Shown here in pieces: positions 1 to 6,105 of a stretch of 9,820 nt of DNA. A program made the position numbers and the translations under genes. The first letter of the stretch is position 1. Each line of letters starts with the position of its first letter. The notes under the pieces are model-generated. The model saw nothing but the letters and a program-made list of their open reading frames with translations. It was not told where the DNA came from and did no database searches. The DNA is from UTCHB3 sp964431385 (GTDB lineage Bacteria; Bacteroidota; Ignavibacteria; Ignavibacteriales; Ignavibacteriaceae), in NCBI GenBank assembly GCA_964431385.1, contig CAYSJM010000100.1, positions 1-9,820 on the forward strand, read 5' to 3'.

Positions 1-2334
1 GCCTCCACCGGCAAATGGTATGATACCACTGTCGTGGCGAATTCAGTAAATGAGATCAGAAATCCTAAGCTTTATAAAGATACCCAGGGGAATCTTCACA
101 TCTTTTACAGGGAAATAAAATATGCCATCGGTGGATTCAGAAATTCTGATTATTTCAGAATTTCGAGTTCCGATAATGGCGTTACCTGGCAAACACCGGT
201 TCAGTTAACACGGTATAAGGGTGATGATGCCAATCTGAATATAAACCCGCAATCTGTTTCGCCGATAATTGTTTTTTCAGGTTTAAGATATTCAGCAAAT
301 GGTAAAACAAGATTATGGTTTGGGGACGGGCTTACTATGGGGGATATAGCAGCACCACCCGTTATTTATTCAACTAAAATGCTTCCAGCTGTTCCTGCCC
401 TTGGTGATTCCATATTCTTCCTCGTTTATGCGGGATATCATCAGGCGGGTCTAAATGGGAAAATTATTGGGACAATAAATGAGCTACCGGTCGAATTTAA
501 CCTTTACGACGACGGTCTCCACAATGATTCCACAGCAAACGACGGTATTTTTAAAGGTTTTGCTAAAATAGCCTCTCCCGGAGATTATGGGCGGCTAACT
601 GTACAAATGACCGGCGGTCCTTACTCCATTTCTTCGGCAGAGTTTACCTTTGCTTTTTTAATCAATGGAGTTGCTGCGATGGATGGTTTTTCGACGGGTA
701 GATTATGGGTACCATTCGACAGAAATGGTGTGATTGCAGATGTAACTATTGACGGAAAATCATCATTAAGATACGATTCAATTCCTGTCATCTTTTCAAA
801 TGGTTTCTCTCTCTCAGGTATTAAGGATGGAGCCGTCTGGTCGGCGAGTGTGATGTCTGCTTCGAGAATTGATGATTATCAGACGGGACCGGCAGGAGTT
901 CTGCCGGAAGACCCAAGAAACGGAATTTACAGAGTCGCAATTCAGGATTCAGTATTTGGTACCAGTTGGCAACTTTGGAAATATGCCGTGCAGACCGGTG
1001 CCAGGTATTGGGACGGAAATCACAATGGAATTTACGATCCGATCGACTTAAACAATAACGGAACCTGGGAGCCGAATGAAGATATGCCGGAAATCCTCGG
1101 TGAAATTTCATACTATTGTGTTTATAACGATGGTGTCCCTAAGGAACAGAGGAGATTTACTGAAATTCCTGCCGGAATTGAAATTAGACAGACAATTTAT
1201 GCTTTCCCCAATTCACCAATGGAGGCTGTAAAAGATGCAATTTTTATTAGGTATGAAATTGTAAATAAAGGAACGGTTACACCTGAAATATCAGATGCTT
1301 TCTTTTCAGCCTGGACAGACACTGATTTGGGAGATTATACAGATGATCTTTTTTGCACAGACTCTCTGAGGAACAGCTCCTTCATCTACAATGATGGAAA
1401 TGATGCCCAATTTGGTGTAAACCCTCCGGCTGTTTTTCAAACCATTTTGTTCGGAGAGCCCGTTTTTATTCCCGGAATTTCATTTCATGATCTAAATGGG
1501 AACAGCATTTATGATCCGGGAGTGGATGTGGCTCTTGATACAGCCATTATTCCGATGGGAAAGCCATTTCAGAATAAAAAAATCCCGGGGGCTTCAAATC
1601 TTGGGCTGACATCTTCTCAGCATTATATGTCATCGCACCCGACCCACGGAGATCCCAATTATTCTGTTGAACTGAGAAACTATCAGCAAGGGAAACAGAA
1701 AACAGGCTTGTCGATTGATCCATGTACCTGGGGTTTTGGTCAGTTTTATGGTGGGATTCCTTGCAGCACCGCCTCGAAAATATTTGTTTATTCAGGTGAT
1801 CCCGTAACAAATTCAGGTTGGTTAAACAATACACCCACTGATCAAAGATCAATGGCTAATTCAGGACCATTCAATCTGGCAATGGGCGACACTGTCACTT
1901 TCCATAATGCGATTGTGGTTGGGCGTGGAACTGATCAGTTAAACTCGGTTACTGTGACCAAAGCGAGAATTGATGAAATTTTCACCCACTTCGGTGCAAA
2001 GTATCATTATTATCCCACAGGGCTTGATGAAAAAGAATTCCTCGTACCGCAGGAATTTGCGTTATGGCAAAATTACCCCAATCCTTTTAATCCAGAAACA
2101 ACAATAAAATTTTCACTAATGGAGAGAAGTAATGCGACTTTGTCGGTTTACACAATCTCCGGAGAAAAAATAGCCGATATTTCATCGGGTGTGATGGAGA
2201 AAGGGATATACGAAAAGAGATTTGACGGATCAAAACTCTCGTCTGGTGTATATATTTTCAGATTAAATGCTCAAACTCTCACCTCAGAAAGTGGAAATTT
2301 CACAAAAACTATTAAAGCTGTCCTTATGAAATAA
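1..2334 (+). CDS. Large secreted/surface protein with T9SS C-terminal sorting domain (5' partial)
   Basis: The frame is open from the first base, so the gene starts outside the window. The GTG at 34 has no Shine-Dalgarno sequence and lies in what reads as mature protein, so I do not take it as the start. 777 residues are visible (residue 1 = bases 1-3). An Asp-box-like motif SSDNGVTW sits at residues 56-63, as in sialidase/BNR-type beta-propellers. An Asp-rich segment around 170-184 (DDGLHNDSTANDGIF) resembles repeats in extracellular Ig-like domains. Two Asp/Asn/Gly-rich stretches (about 338-361 and 497-509, the latter DLNGNSIYDPGVD) could bind calcium. The last ~98 residues (680-777) form a typical T9SS type A sorting domain: WQNYPNPFNPETTIKFSL, then SVYTISGEKI and LSSGVYIFRL. 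I infer export by the Sec pathway and T9SS to the cell surface or medium. No catalytic residues are recognised and the substrate is unknown. A stand-alone gene unrelated to the downstream operon. Confidence 0.85.
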   Translation, partial: ASTGKWYDTTVVANSVNEIRNPKLYKDTQGNLHIFYREIKYAIGGFRNSDYFRISSSDNGVTWQTPVQLTRYKGDDANLNINPQSVSPIIVFSGLRYSANGKTRLWFGDGLTMGDIAAPPVIYSTKMLPAVPALGDSIFFLVYAGYHQAGLNGKIIGTINELPVEFNLYDDGLHNDSTANDGIFKGFAKIASPGDYGRLTVQMTGGPYSISSAEFTFAFLINGVAAMDGFSTGRLWVPFDRNGVIADVTIDGKSSLRYDSIPVIFSNGFSLSGIKDGAVWSASVMSASRIDDYQTGPAGVLPEDPRNGIYRVAIQDSVFGTSWQLWKYAVQTGARYWDGNHNGIYDPIDLNNNGTWEPNEDMPEILGEISYYCVYNDGVPKEQRRFTEIPAGIEIRQTIYAFPNSPMEAVKDAIFIRYEIVNKGTVTPEISDAFFSAWTDTDLGDYTDDLFCTDSLRNSSFIYNDGNDAQFGVNPPAVFQTILFGEPVFIPGISFHDLNGNSIYDPGVDVALDTAIIPMGKPFQNKKIPGASNLGLTSSQHYMSSHPTHGDPNYSVELRNYQQGKQKTGLSIDPCTWGFGQFYGGIPCSTASKIFVYSGDPVTNSGWLNNTPTDQRSMANSGPFNLAMGDTVTFHNAIVVGRGTDQLNSVTVTKARIDEIFTHFGAKYHYYPTGLDEKEFLVPQEFALWQNYPNPFNPETTIKFSLMERSNATLSVYTISGEKIADISSGVMEKGIYEKRFDGSKLSSGVYIFRLNAQTLTSESGNFTKTIKAVLMK

Positions 2335-2381
2335 ACGATTAAATGGTTTTTAGCAAGATTTTTTACTCGTTGTTTTTTTCT

Positions 2382-2407
2382 GTGAAAAATAATTTAAATA
2401 TTTTCAC
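2382..2407. repeat. Inverted repeat GTGAAAA-N12-TTTTCAC
   Basis: Seven-base arms at 2382-2388 and 2401-2407 are perfect complements around a 12-base AT-rich centre that itself contains the palindrome ATTTAAAT. No T-tract follows on either strand, so it is not a convincing terminator. It abuts the candidate -35 region of the tRNA promoter, so an operator role is conceivable, but AT-rich spacers produce such repeats by chance. Confidence 0.3.
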
Positions 2408-2446
2408 TTGACTGCTTGCATTTAAATTAAAAAAATCTTACTTTAG
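2408..2446 (+). promoter_or_regulatory. Candidate promoter for the tRNA-Tyr/Gly cluster
   Basis: This lies in the 153-base spacer between the T9SS-protein gene and tRNA-Tyr. TTGCAT (2416-2421) is followed after exactly 17 bases by TACTTT (2439-2444). The -10 region reads TACTTTAG, close to the Bacteroidota -7 consensus TAnnTTTG. An overlapping alternative is TTGACT (2408-2413) with AAAAAT 17 bases downstream. Start of transcription would be near 2451, giving a leader of roughly 37 bases before the mature tRNA. This is the only good promoter-like sequence I see upstream of the whole tRNA/ribosomal cluster. Confidence 0.45.
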
Positions 2447-2487
2447 AAGTCCCTTTCAGAAAAATTCTGGACAAGGAAACAATAGTT

Positions 2488-2571
2488 GGGCGGACGCCGA
2501 AGTTGGAGAGTCGGGGCGGACTGTAAATCCGTTGGCTTACGCCTTTGGGGGTTCGAATCCCTCGCCGCCCA
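2488..2571 (+). tRNA. tRNA-Tyr (anticodon GTA)
   Basis: Class II tRNA of 84 bases. The anticodon stem GCGGA/TCCGT (2516-2520, 2528-2532) encloses loop CTGTAAA with anticodon GTA at 2523-2525. There is a long variable arm (GGC-TTAC-GCC at 2534-2543) as expected for bacterial tRNA-Tyr, a D stem CCGA/TCGG, and a T arm with loop TTCGAAT. The acceptor stem GGGCGGA/GCCGCCC pairs at six of seven positions; A7 faces G66. Position 8 is C instead of the nearly universal T. Discriminator A at 2571; CCA is not encoded (CAAAA follows), so a CCA-adding enzyme is needed. Confidence 0.95.
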
Positions 2572-2589
2572 CAAAAGAGATGGAGAATT

Positions 2590-2661
2590 GCGGGAGTAAC
2601 TCAGTGGTAGAGTCACAGCCTTCCAAGCTGTTGGTCGCGGGTTCGAGTCCCGTCTCCCGCT
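2590..2661 (+). tRNA. tRNA-Gly (anticodon TCC)
   Basis: A 72-base cloverleaf with acceptor GCGGGAG (2590-2596) pairing perfectly with CTCCCGC (2654-2660). D stem ACTC/GAGT, anticodon stem ACAGC/GCTGT around loop CTTCCAA with anticodon TCC at 2622-2624, and T loop TTCGAGT. T8 is present and the discriminator is T. No CCA is encoded. It lies 18 bases after tRNA-Tyr, so both are probably cut from one precursor. Confidence 0.96.
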
Positions 2662-2675
2662 CTGAGATAACACAA

Positions 2676-2709
2676 TGAAAGTGAGCCACCGGCTGCTTTC
2701 ATTTTTTTT
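2676..2709 (+). terminator. Intrinsic-terminator-like hairpin inside the tRNA cluster
   Basis: TGAAAG (2676-2681) pairs with CTTTCA (2696-2701) and AGCC (2684-2687) with GGCT (2691-2694), with a 3-base loop and a small asymmetric internal loop (TG against G). Eight T residues follow directly (2702-2709). It lies 14 bases after tRNA-Gly and ends 13 bases before the mature 5' end of tRNA-Thr. By form it is a Rho-independent terminator, but full termination would leave tRNA-Thr and rpmG needing a promoter in a very short space, so partial termination (attenuation) is plausible. Confidence 0.6.
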
Positions 2710-2722
2710 ATGTTTATTTAAG

Positions 2723-2794
2723 CTGACGTAGCTCAGTTGGTAGAGCACATCCTTGGTAAGGATGAGGTCACCGGTTCAATCCCGGTCGTCAGCT
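2723..2794 (+). tRNA. tRNA-Thr (anticodon GGT)
   Basis: The acceptor GCTGACG (2723-2729) pairs perfectly with CGTCAGC (2787-2793). The anticodon stem CATCC/GGATG encloses loop TTGGTAA with anticodon GGT at 2755-2757, reading ACC and ACU. T stem ACCGG/CCGGT with loop TTCAATC. T8 is present, discriminator T, no CCA encoded. The order Tyr-Gly-Thr matches that of the enterobacterial thrU-tyrU-glyT-thrT-tufB operon, but no tuf gene follows here. Confidence 0.96.
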
Positions 2795-2819
2795 CAACTT
2801 TTTTATTTAAGGTAGAGAT

Positions 2820-2969
2820 ATGAGAGATATAATCACCCTGGAATGTACTGAGTGTAAGAGAAGAAATTACTCTACTACAAAGAACAAGCGCAAGCATCCT
2901 GCCAGAGTAGAATATAAAAAATATTGCCGCTGGTGCAACAAACCGGTAGTACATAAAGAGACTAAATAA
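2820..2969 (+). CDS. rpmG: 50S ribosomal protein L33
   Basis: A 49-residue basic protein starting MRDIITLECTECK and ending HKETK, the usual length for L33. Cysteine pairs C9-x-x-C12 and C36-x-x-C39 form the zinc-ribbon ligands of the four-cysteine (zinc-binding, C+) form of L33. L33 sits near the E site of the 50S subunit. AAGG lies about 8 bases before the ATG and supports this start. The gene is squeezed between tRNA-Thr (25 bases upstream) and tRNA-Trp (starts 6 bases after the stop codon), so its mRNA 3' end is probably made by tRNA processing. rpmG next to secE is a common bacterial arrangement. Confidence 0.97.
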   Translation: MRDIITLECTECKRRNYSTTKNKRKHPARVEYKKYCRWCNKPVVHKETK

Positions 2970-2975
2970 TCCAAT

Positions 2976-3048
<73 letters not shown>

Positions 3049-3071
3049 CTTAAACAGTCCGAAAGTCCACA

Positions 3072-3254
3072 ATGAAACAGAAAATAATTAAGCTATACGA
3101 AGATATCATCAAAGAGATGAAAAAAGTTACCTGGCCAACCAGGGACGAACTTAAAAGTTCGACCAAGGTAGTTGTGGCCTCGTCACTCGTTTTCGCTGCT
3201 TTGTGTTTCGTTATTGATAAAGGAATATCTTTCCTTTTCAGCTTTTTGTATTAA
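3072..3254 (+). CDS. secE: Preprotein translocase subunit SecE
   Basis: A 60-residue single-span SecE, the short form typical of most bacteria outside the enterobacteria. Residues 1-31 form the cytoplasmic amphipathic part with the conserved KKVTWPTRDEL core (about 17-27). Residues about 32-58 are hydrophobic and form the one membrane helix. SecE clamps the two halves of SecY in the SecYEG channel in the inner membrane. There is no strong Shine-Dalgarno sequence before the ATG (GAAAG about 7 bases upstream at best). The stop codon overlaps the ribosome-binding site of nusG, 8 bases upstream of that gene. Confidence 0.97.
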   Translation: MKQKIIKLYEDIIKEMKKVTWPTRDELKSSTKVVVASSLVFAALCFVIDKGISFLFSFLY

Positions 3255-3262
3255 GGAGCACA

Positions 3263-3796
3263 ATGGAACATAGATGGTATGTATTGCAAACACTCTCCGG
3301 TCACGAAGCCAAGGTTAAAGGCTTGATCGAGTTGGGTGTTCGTGATAATACGAGGCTTGGCGAAAAGATATCGGAAGTGTTGCTTCCTCAAGAAAAAGTT
3401 TATGAAGTAAAAGACGGTAAAAAGAAAAGCAAAATTAGAAGCTTTTTACCGGGCTATATTCTCATTTGTGTAGATCTCGACGCTCAAGTTAAAGATTTTA
3501 TTAACAACACACAGTCTGTTATAGGATTTTTGGGTGGAAAAAACCCCGCTCCACTTCGCGACGATGAAGTAAAAAGAATTGTCGGAAGAGTGAAACAGGA
3601 AGAGGATCTTGAAAGATTGGATACTGTATTTAGAACGGGAGATACGGTAAAGATAATAGATGGACCGTTCAACAACTTCTCGGGTTCTGTCGAAGAAGTA
3701 AATGAAGAGAGAATGAAAATAAAAGTTCTCGTCTCTATCTTCGGAAGAAAAACACCCGTGGAAATCGATTTTGTGCAAGCAGAATTAGTTCATTAA
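3263..3796 (+). CDS. nusG: Transcription termination/antitermination factor NusG
   Basis: A 177-residue protein of normal NusG length. The NGN domain spans about residues 1-115, beginning MEHRWYVLQTLSGHE and containing the conserved FLPGYILI (61-68) and GFLGG (88-92) segments. The KOW domain follows at about 124-177, with FRTGDTVKIIDGPF and SVEEVN. NGN binds the clamp of RNA polymerase; KOW contacts ribosomal protein S10 or Rho in studied bacteria. AAGGAG (3253-3258) precedes the ATG by 4 bases and overlaps the secE stop codon, suggesting coupled translation. The RNA polymerase beta gene lies in the same gene string. Confidence 0.98.
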   Translation: MEHRWYVLQTLSGHEAKVKGLIELGVRDNTRLGEKISEVLLPQEKVYEVKDGKKKSKIRSFLPGYILICVDLDAQVKDFINNTQSVIGFLGGKNPAPLRDDEVKRIVGRVKQEEDLERLDTVFRTGDTVKIIDGPFNNFSGSVEEVNEERMKIKVLVSIFGRKTPVEIDFVQAELVH

Positions 3797-3825
3797 AAAA
3801 ACTTTATAATTAACAGGTCTATATA

Positions 3826-4251
3826 ATGGCAAAAAAGATAACCGGATATATAAAACTCCAGATTCCCGCAGGAAAGGCAAACCCGTCTCCACCGGTAGGG
3901 CCAGCCTTAGGTCAAAAGGGCGTGAACATAATGGAGTTTTGTAAACAATTTAACGCCAGAACCGCCGGACAGGACGGATTGATCATACCAGTTGTGATCA
4001 CCGTATTCTCCGACAAGTCGTTTACATTCATCACTAAAACCCCTCCGGCAGCAGTTCTCTTGATTAAAGCTGCAGGCTTAAAAGGGGGATCAGCCGAACC
4101 CAACAGAACAAAAGTAGCGAAAGTTACCAGAAAACAGGTTGAGGAAATCGCTCAATTAAAAATGCCTGATCTTAATGCTAACACTCTCGAAGCAGCCGCA
4201 TCTATGGTTGCCGGTACTGCGCGTAGCATGGGCATCACGGTTGAAGGATAA
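3826..4251 (+). CDS. rplK: 50S ribosomal protein L11
   Basis: 141 residues, the standard L11 length. The N-terminal domain (about 1-70) carries the proline-rich PSPPVGPALGQ stretch (20-30), the family's thiostrepton-contact region, with P22, P23 and P26 intact. The C-terminal domain (about 72-141) carries the 23S rRNA-binding part (GSAEPNRTKVAKVTRKQV, then GTARSMGITVEG). L11 forms the base of the L7/L12 stalk with L10 at the GTPase-associated centre. A weak AGG lies about 9 bases before the ATG. It starts 29 bases after nusG and its stop overlaps the ribosome-binding site of rplA. Confidence 0.98.
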   Translation: MAKKITGYIKLQIPAGKANPSPPVGPALGQKGVNIMEFCKQFNARTAGQDGLIIPVVITVFSDKSFTFITKTPPAAVLLIKAAGLKGGSAEPNRTKVAKVTRKQVEEIAQLKMPDLNANTLEAAASMVAGTARSMGITVEG

Positions 4252-4264
4252 GGAAGGCTGAACG

Positions 4265-4957
4265 ATGAAAATATCAAAAAGATACAAATCAGTATTGAAA
4301 AAAGTTGATGTTAATAAAGAATATACAGTAGCAGCCGCTATCGATGTCCTTAAAGAAGCATCAAATGTAAAATTTGTAGAATCACTTGAATGCGCACTTC
4401 GTCTCGGTGTTGATCCAAGACACGCAGATCAGATGGTTAGAGGTACCGTATCTCTTCCACACGGAACAGGTAAAACTGTAAAAGTGCTGGTAGTTGCTCA
4501 GGGTCCTAAAATTCAGGAAGCTCTCGATGCTGGTGCTGAATTTGCAGGATTCCAGGAATATCTTTCTCTTATTGAAAAAAATGAAGTCCCAAATGTTGAT
4601 GTGGTAATCGCTACCCCCGATGTAATGGGTCAACTTGGTAAATTTGGTAAGATACTCGGTCCTAAAGGTCTTATGCCAAACCCTAAAAGCGGTACCGTTA
4701 CCATGGATGTAGCTAAAGCCGTTAAGGAAGTGAAAGCAGGAAAGATCGATTTCAGAGTTAACAAACAGGGTATTGTTCATGCCGCAGTTGGTAAATTAAA
4801 CTTTACCACCGAACAGCTGGAAGAAAATACTAAAGCACTTATCGGTCAGATTAACAAACTGAAACCGGCTACAGCTAAAGGAACTTATATGAAGAGCGTT
4901 TTCCTCTCTTCAACTATGGGTCCCGGCTTAAAAATAGCTAAAGAAGAACTTAATTAA
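4265..4957 (+). CDS. rplA: 50S ribosomal protein L1
   Basis: 230 residues, the usual L1 length. Domain I is built from the N- and C-terminal parts. The L1 signature region TPDVMGQLGKFGKILGPKG (117-135) followed by LMPNPKSGTV is intact. L1 binds 23S rRNA helices 76-78 and forms the mobile stalk at the E site. In other bacteria it represses its own operon by binding an mRNA mimic of that site; I could not identify such a site here with confidence. The strong ribosome-binding site AAGGAAGG (4250-4257) overlaps the rplK stop codon and sits 7 bases from the ATG, indicating coupled translation with L11. Confidence 0.98.
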   Translation: MKISKRYKSVLKKVDVNKEYTVAAAIDVLKEASNVKFVESLECALRLGVDPRHADQMVRGTVSLPHGTGKTVKVLVVAQGPKIQEALDAGAEFAGFQEYLSLIEKNEVPNVDVVIATPDVMGQLGKFGKILGPKGLMPNPKSGTVTMDVAKAVKEVKAGKIDFRVNKQGIVHAAVGKLNFTTEQLEENTKALIGQINKLKPATAKGTYMKSVFLSSTMGPGLKIAKEELN

Positions 4958-4990
4958 AGTTTATTACGCACAAACAAAACGAACTGCTTC

Positions 4991-5007
4991 TATACCGACG
5001 AGGTATA
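4991..5007 (+). promoter_or_regulatory. Hairpin in the rplA-rplJ spacer, possible L10 leader element
   Basis: The 72-base gap between rplA and rplJ (4958-5029) is longer than the other gaps between consecutive ribosomal protein genes here. It holds a perfect 6-bp hairpin TATACC-GACGA-GGTATA. Flanking CGAA (4980-4983) and TTCG (5018-5021) could form an outer stem close to the ribosome-binding site GGGAG (5021-5025). In many bacteria an L10-binding leader at this position represses rplJL. The position fits, but I could not match the known kink-turn consensus, so the function is inferred from place and pairing only. Confidence 0.35.
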
Positions 5008-5029
5008 AACAAACTGATTCGGGAGTTAA

Positions 5030-5551
5030 ATGAACAGAGAACAAAAAGGTGAAGTCATTGCGGAAATCGTAGAGCTTCTAAACGATTCTACCGCTATATA
5101 TCTTACTGACTACACCGGAGTTAATGTGGCTCAAATTTCCAAACTTAGAAATGAGTTTAGAAAAGAGGGCGTCGTCTATAAAGTAATTAAAAATACTTTG
5201 TTTAAACGCGCACTCGAAGAGTCAGGCAAATATCCCAATCTCGCTGAGAATATGGTCGGAATGACTGGATTTGCATTCGCATTCGAAAATCCTGTTGCAC
5301 CTGCTAAAATCATTAAGAAATTTAATGATGATACTCAGAAATTTGGGCTTAAAGCCTGCTACATCGAGACACAATACTATTCCGGCAACCAGTTGGATGT
5401 GTTGGCAAAACTGCCGACAAAGGCAGAAATTATAGCAGGTATTCTTGGCAGCATCAATGCGCCTGCTTCAGGTATCGTTGGCACACTTAATGCGGTAATG
5501 AGAGATCTCGTTAGCGTTATTGATGAAATTGCCAAAAAGAAAGCTGCATAA
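5030..5551 (+). CDS. rplJ: 50S ribosomal protein L10
   Basis: 173 residues, typical for L10. The N-terminal rRNA/L11-binding domain starts MNREQKGEVIAEI and contains the family core YLTDYTGV (24-31), LRNEFRK (39-45) and VIKNTLFKRAL (52-62). The C-terminal part (about 132-173), with GTLNAVMRDLVSVIDEIAKKKAA in two pieces, is the long helix that carries L7/L12 dimers. L10 anchors the L7/L12 stalk on the 50S subunit. The ATG is preceded at 4 bases by GGGAG. It lies 35 bases upstream of rplL, its direct partner. The long spacer on its 5' side may carry a regulatory leader. Confidence 0.98.
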   Translation: MNREQKGEVIAEIVELLNDSTAIYLTDYTGVNVAQISKLRNEFRKEGVVYKVIKNTLFKRALEESGKYPNLAENMVGMTGFAFAFENPVAPAKIIKKFNDDTQKFGLKACYIETQYYSGNQLDVLAKLPTKAEIIAGILGSINAPASGIVGTLNAVMRDLVSVIDEIAKKKAA

Positions 5552-5586
5552 TTTTTTAGAAAAAATTTAAAAATGGAGAACTAAAG

Positions 5587-5964
5587 ATGTCAGAGAAAGT
5601 ATCTCAGTTAGTAGAATTAATCAAAGCTTTAACCCTCGTTGAAGCAGCCGAATTGAAAAAAGCTCTTGAAGATGAATTTGGTGTTACCGCTGCCGCTCCT
5701 GTTGTTATGGGTGCTGCTGCTCCTGCTGAAGCTGCTGCTCCGGTAGAAGAGAAAACCGAATTTGATGTTATTCTTGCTGAAGCAGGAGCTAACAAGATTG
5801 GTGTTATCAAAGTTGTTAGAGCTCACACAGGCTTAGGCTTAAAAGAAGCTAAAGATCTCGTTGAAGCAGCTCCAAAACCAGTAAAAGAAGCAGTTTCTAA
5901 AGACGAAGCTGAAAAAGTCAAAAAAGAGCTTGAAGAAGCCGGTGCAAAGGTAGAATTAAAGTAA
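5587..5964 (+). CDS. rplL: 50S ribosomal protein L7/L12
   Basis: 125 residues with the three expected parts: an N-terminal dimerisation domain (1-32), an Ala/Pro/Gly-rich hinge (about 34-53, with runs of GCT alanine codons), and the C-terminal domain (about 56-125) with the conserved IGVIKVVRAHTGLGLKEAK segment (71-89) that contacts translation factors. It is the multi-copy stalk protein that recruits and stimulates EF-Tu, EF-G and other translational GTPases. GGAG lies 8 bases before the ATG. A strong hairpin with a T-tract follows 38 bases after the stop. Extra ribosome initiation and an attenuator after it would both help to make more L7/L12 than RpoB. Confidence 0.98.
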   Translation: MSEKVSQLVELIKALTLVEAAELKKALEDEFGVTAAAPVVMGAAAPAEAAAPVEEKTEFDVILAEAGANKIGVIKVVRAHTGLGLKEAKDLVEAAPKPVKEAVSKDEAEKVKKELEEAGAKVELK

Positions 5965-6002
5965 TTTATCAATTTACTTTTATTCTTTAACCTGATTTTT
6001 GA

Positions 6003-6037
6003 GTGATAAGACGATCTATGTCGTCTTATCGCTTTTT
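6003..6037 (+). terminator. Hairpin/T-tract between rplL and rpoB (terminator or attenuator)
   Basis: A 12-bp stem (6003-6014 with 6021-6032, including one T-G pair, inner ten perfect: GATAAGACGA/TCGTCTTATC) closes a 6-base loop and is followed by TTTTT (6033-6037) in an AT-rich run. It sits in the 138-base rplL-rpoB spacer. In Escherichia coli an attenuator at this place lowers rpoBC transcription relative to rplJL, and an analogous role is likely here. No clear promoter is seen between this hairpin and rpoB, which argues for partial rather than complete termination. Confidence 0.75.
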
Positions 6038-6090
6038 ATTATTTATGTTCAGATCATGATTGCTAGCATAGGATTTGACACAACAACTTT

Positions 6091-6105
6091 GAGGTTATTC
6101 AATTG
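6091..6105 (+). promoter_or_regulatory. Ribosome-binding site GAGG and TTG start of rpoB
   Basis: GAGG (6091-6094) lies 8 bases before a TTG codon at 6103. In the rpoB frame a TGA stop occurs at 6076-6078, and TTG 6103 is the only usual start codon between that stop and the conserved N-terminal sequence. The nearby ATG at 6110 is in another frame and meets a stop after eight codons. This fixes the start of rpoB at TTG. Confidence 0.75.

Noticed and set aside
34..36. GTG as start codon of the first gene
   Set aside because: The frame is open upstream to the window edge, there is no ribosome-binding site, no signal peptide follows, and the codon lies within apparent mature sequence.
2334..2371. 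Terminator for the T9SS-protein gene (AACGA/TCGTT arms before a T-rich run)
   Set aside because: Only five base pairs with a 28-base loop; too weak to annotate although a T-run follows.
2443..2748. Reverse-strand frame of 101 codons across tRNA-Tyr and tRNA-Gly
   Set aside because: Its peptide pieces (RRDSNPRPTAWKAVTLPLSYS type and ARDSNPQ type) are the familiar false proteins produced by antisense translation of tRNA genes.
2733..2954. Reverse-strand frame of 73 codons across tRNA-Thr and rpmG
   Set aside because: The TGIEPVTSSLPRMCSTN end is antisense to tRNA-Thr, another known false product, and the rest is antisense to rpmG.
6075..6103. TTGACA as a -35 box for an rpoB promoter
   Set aside because: A -10 at proper spacing would fall at about 6096-6103 and transcription would start after the TTG start codon, so it cannot drive full-length rpoB translation unless the true start is further downstream, which conservation argues against.
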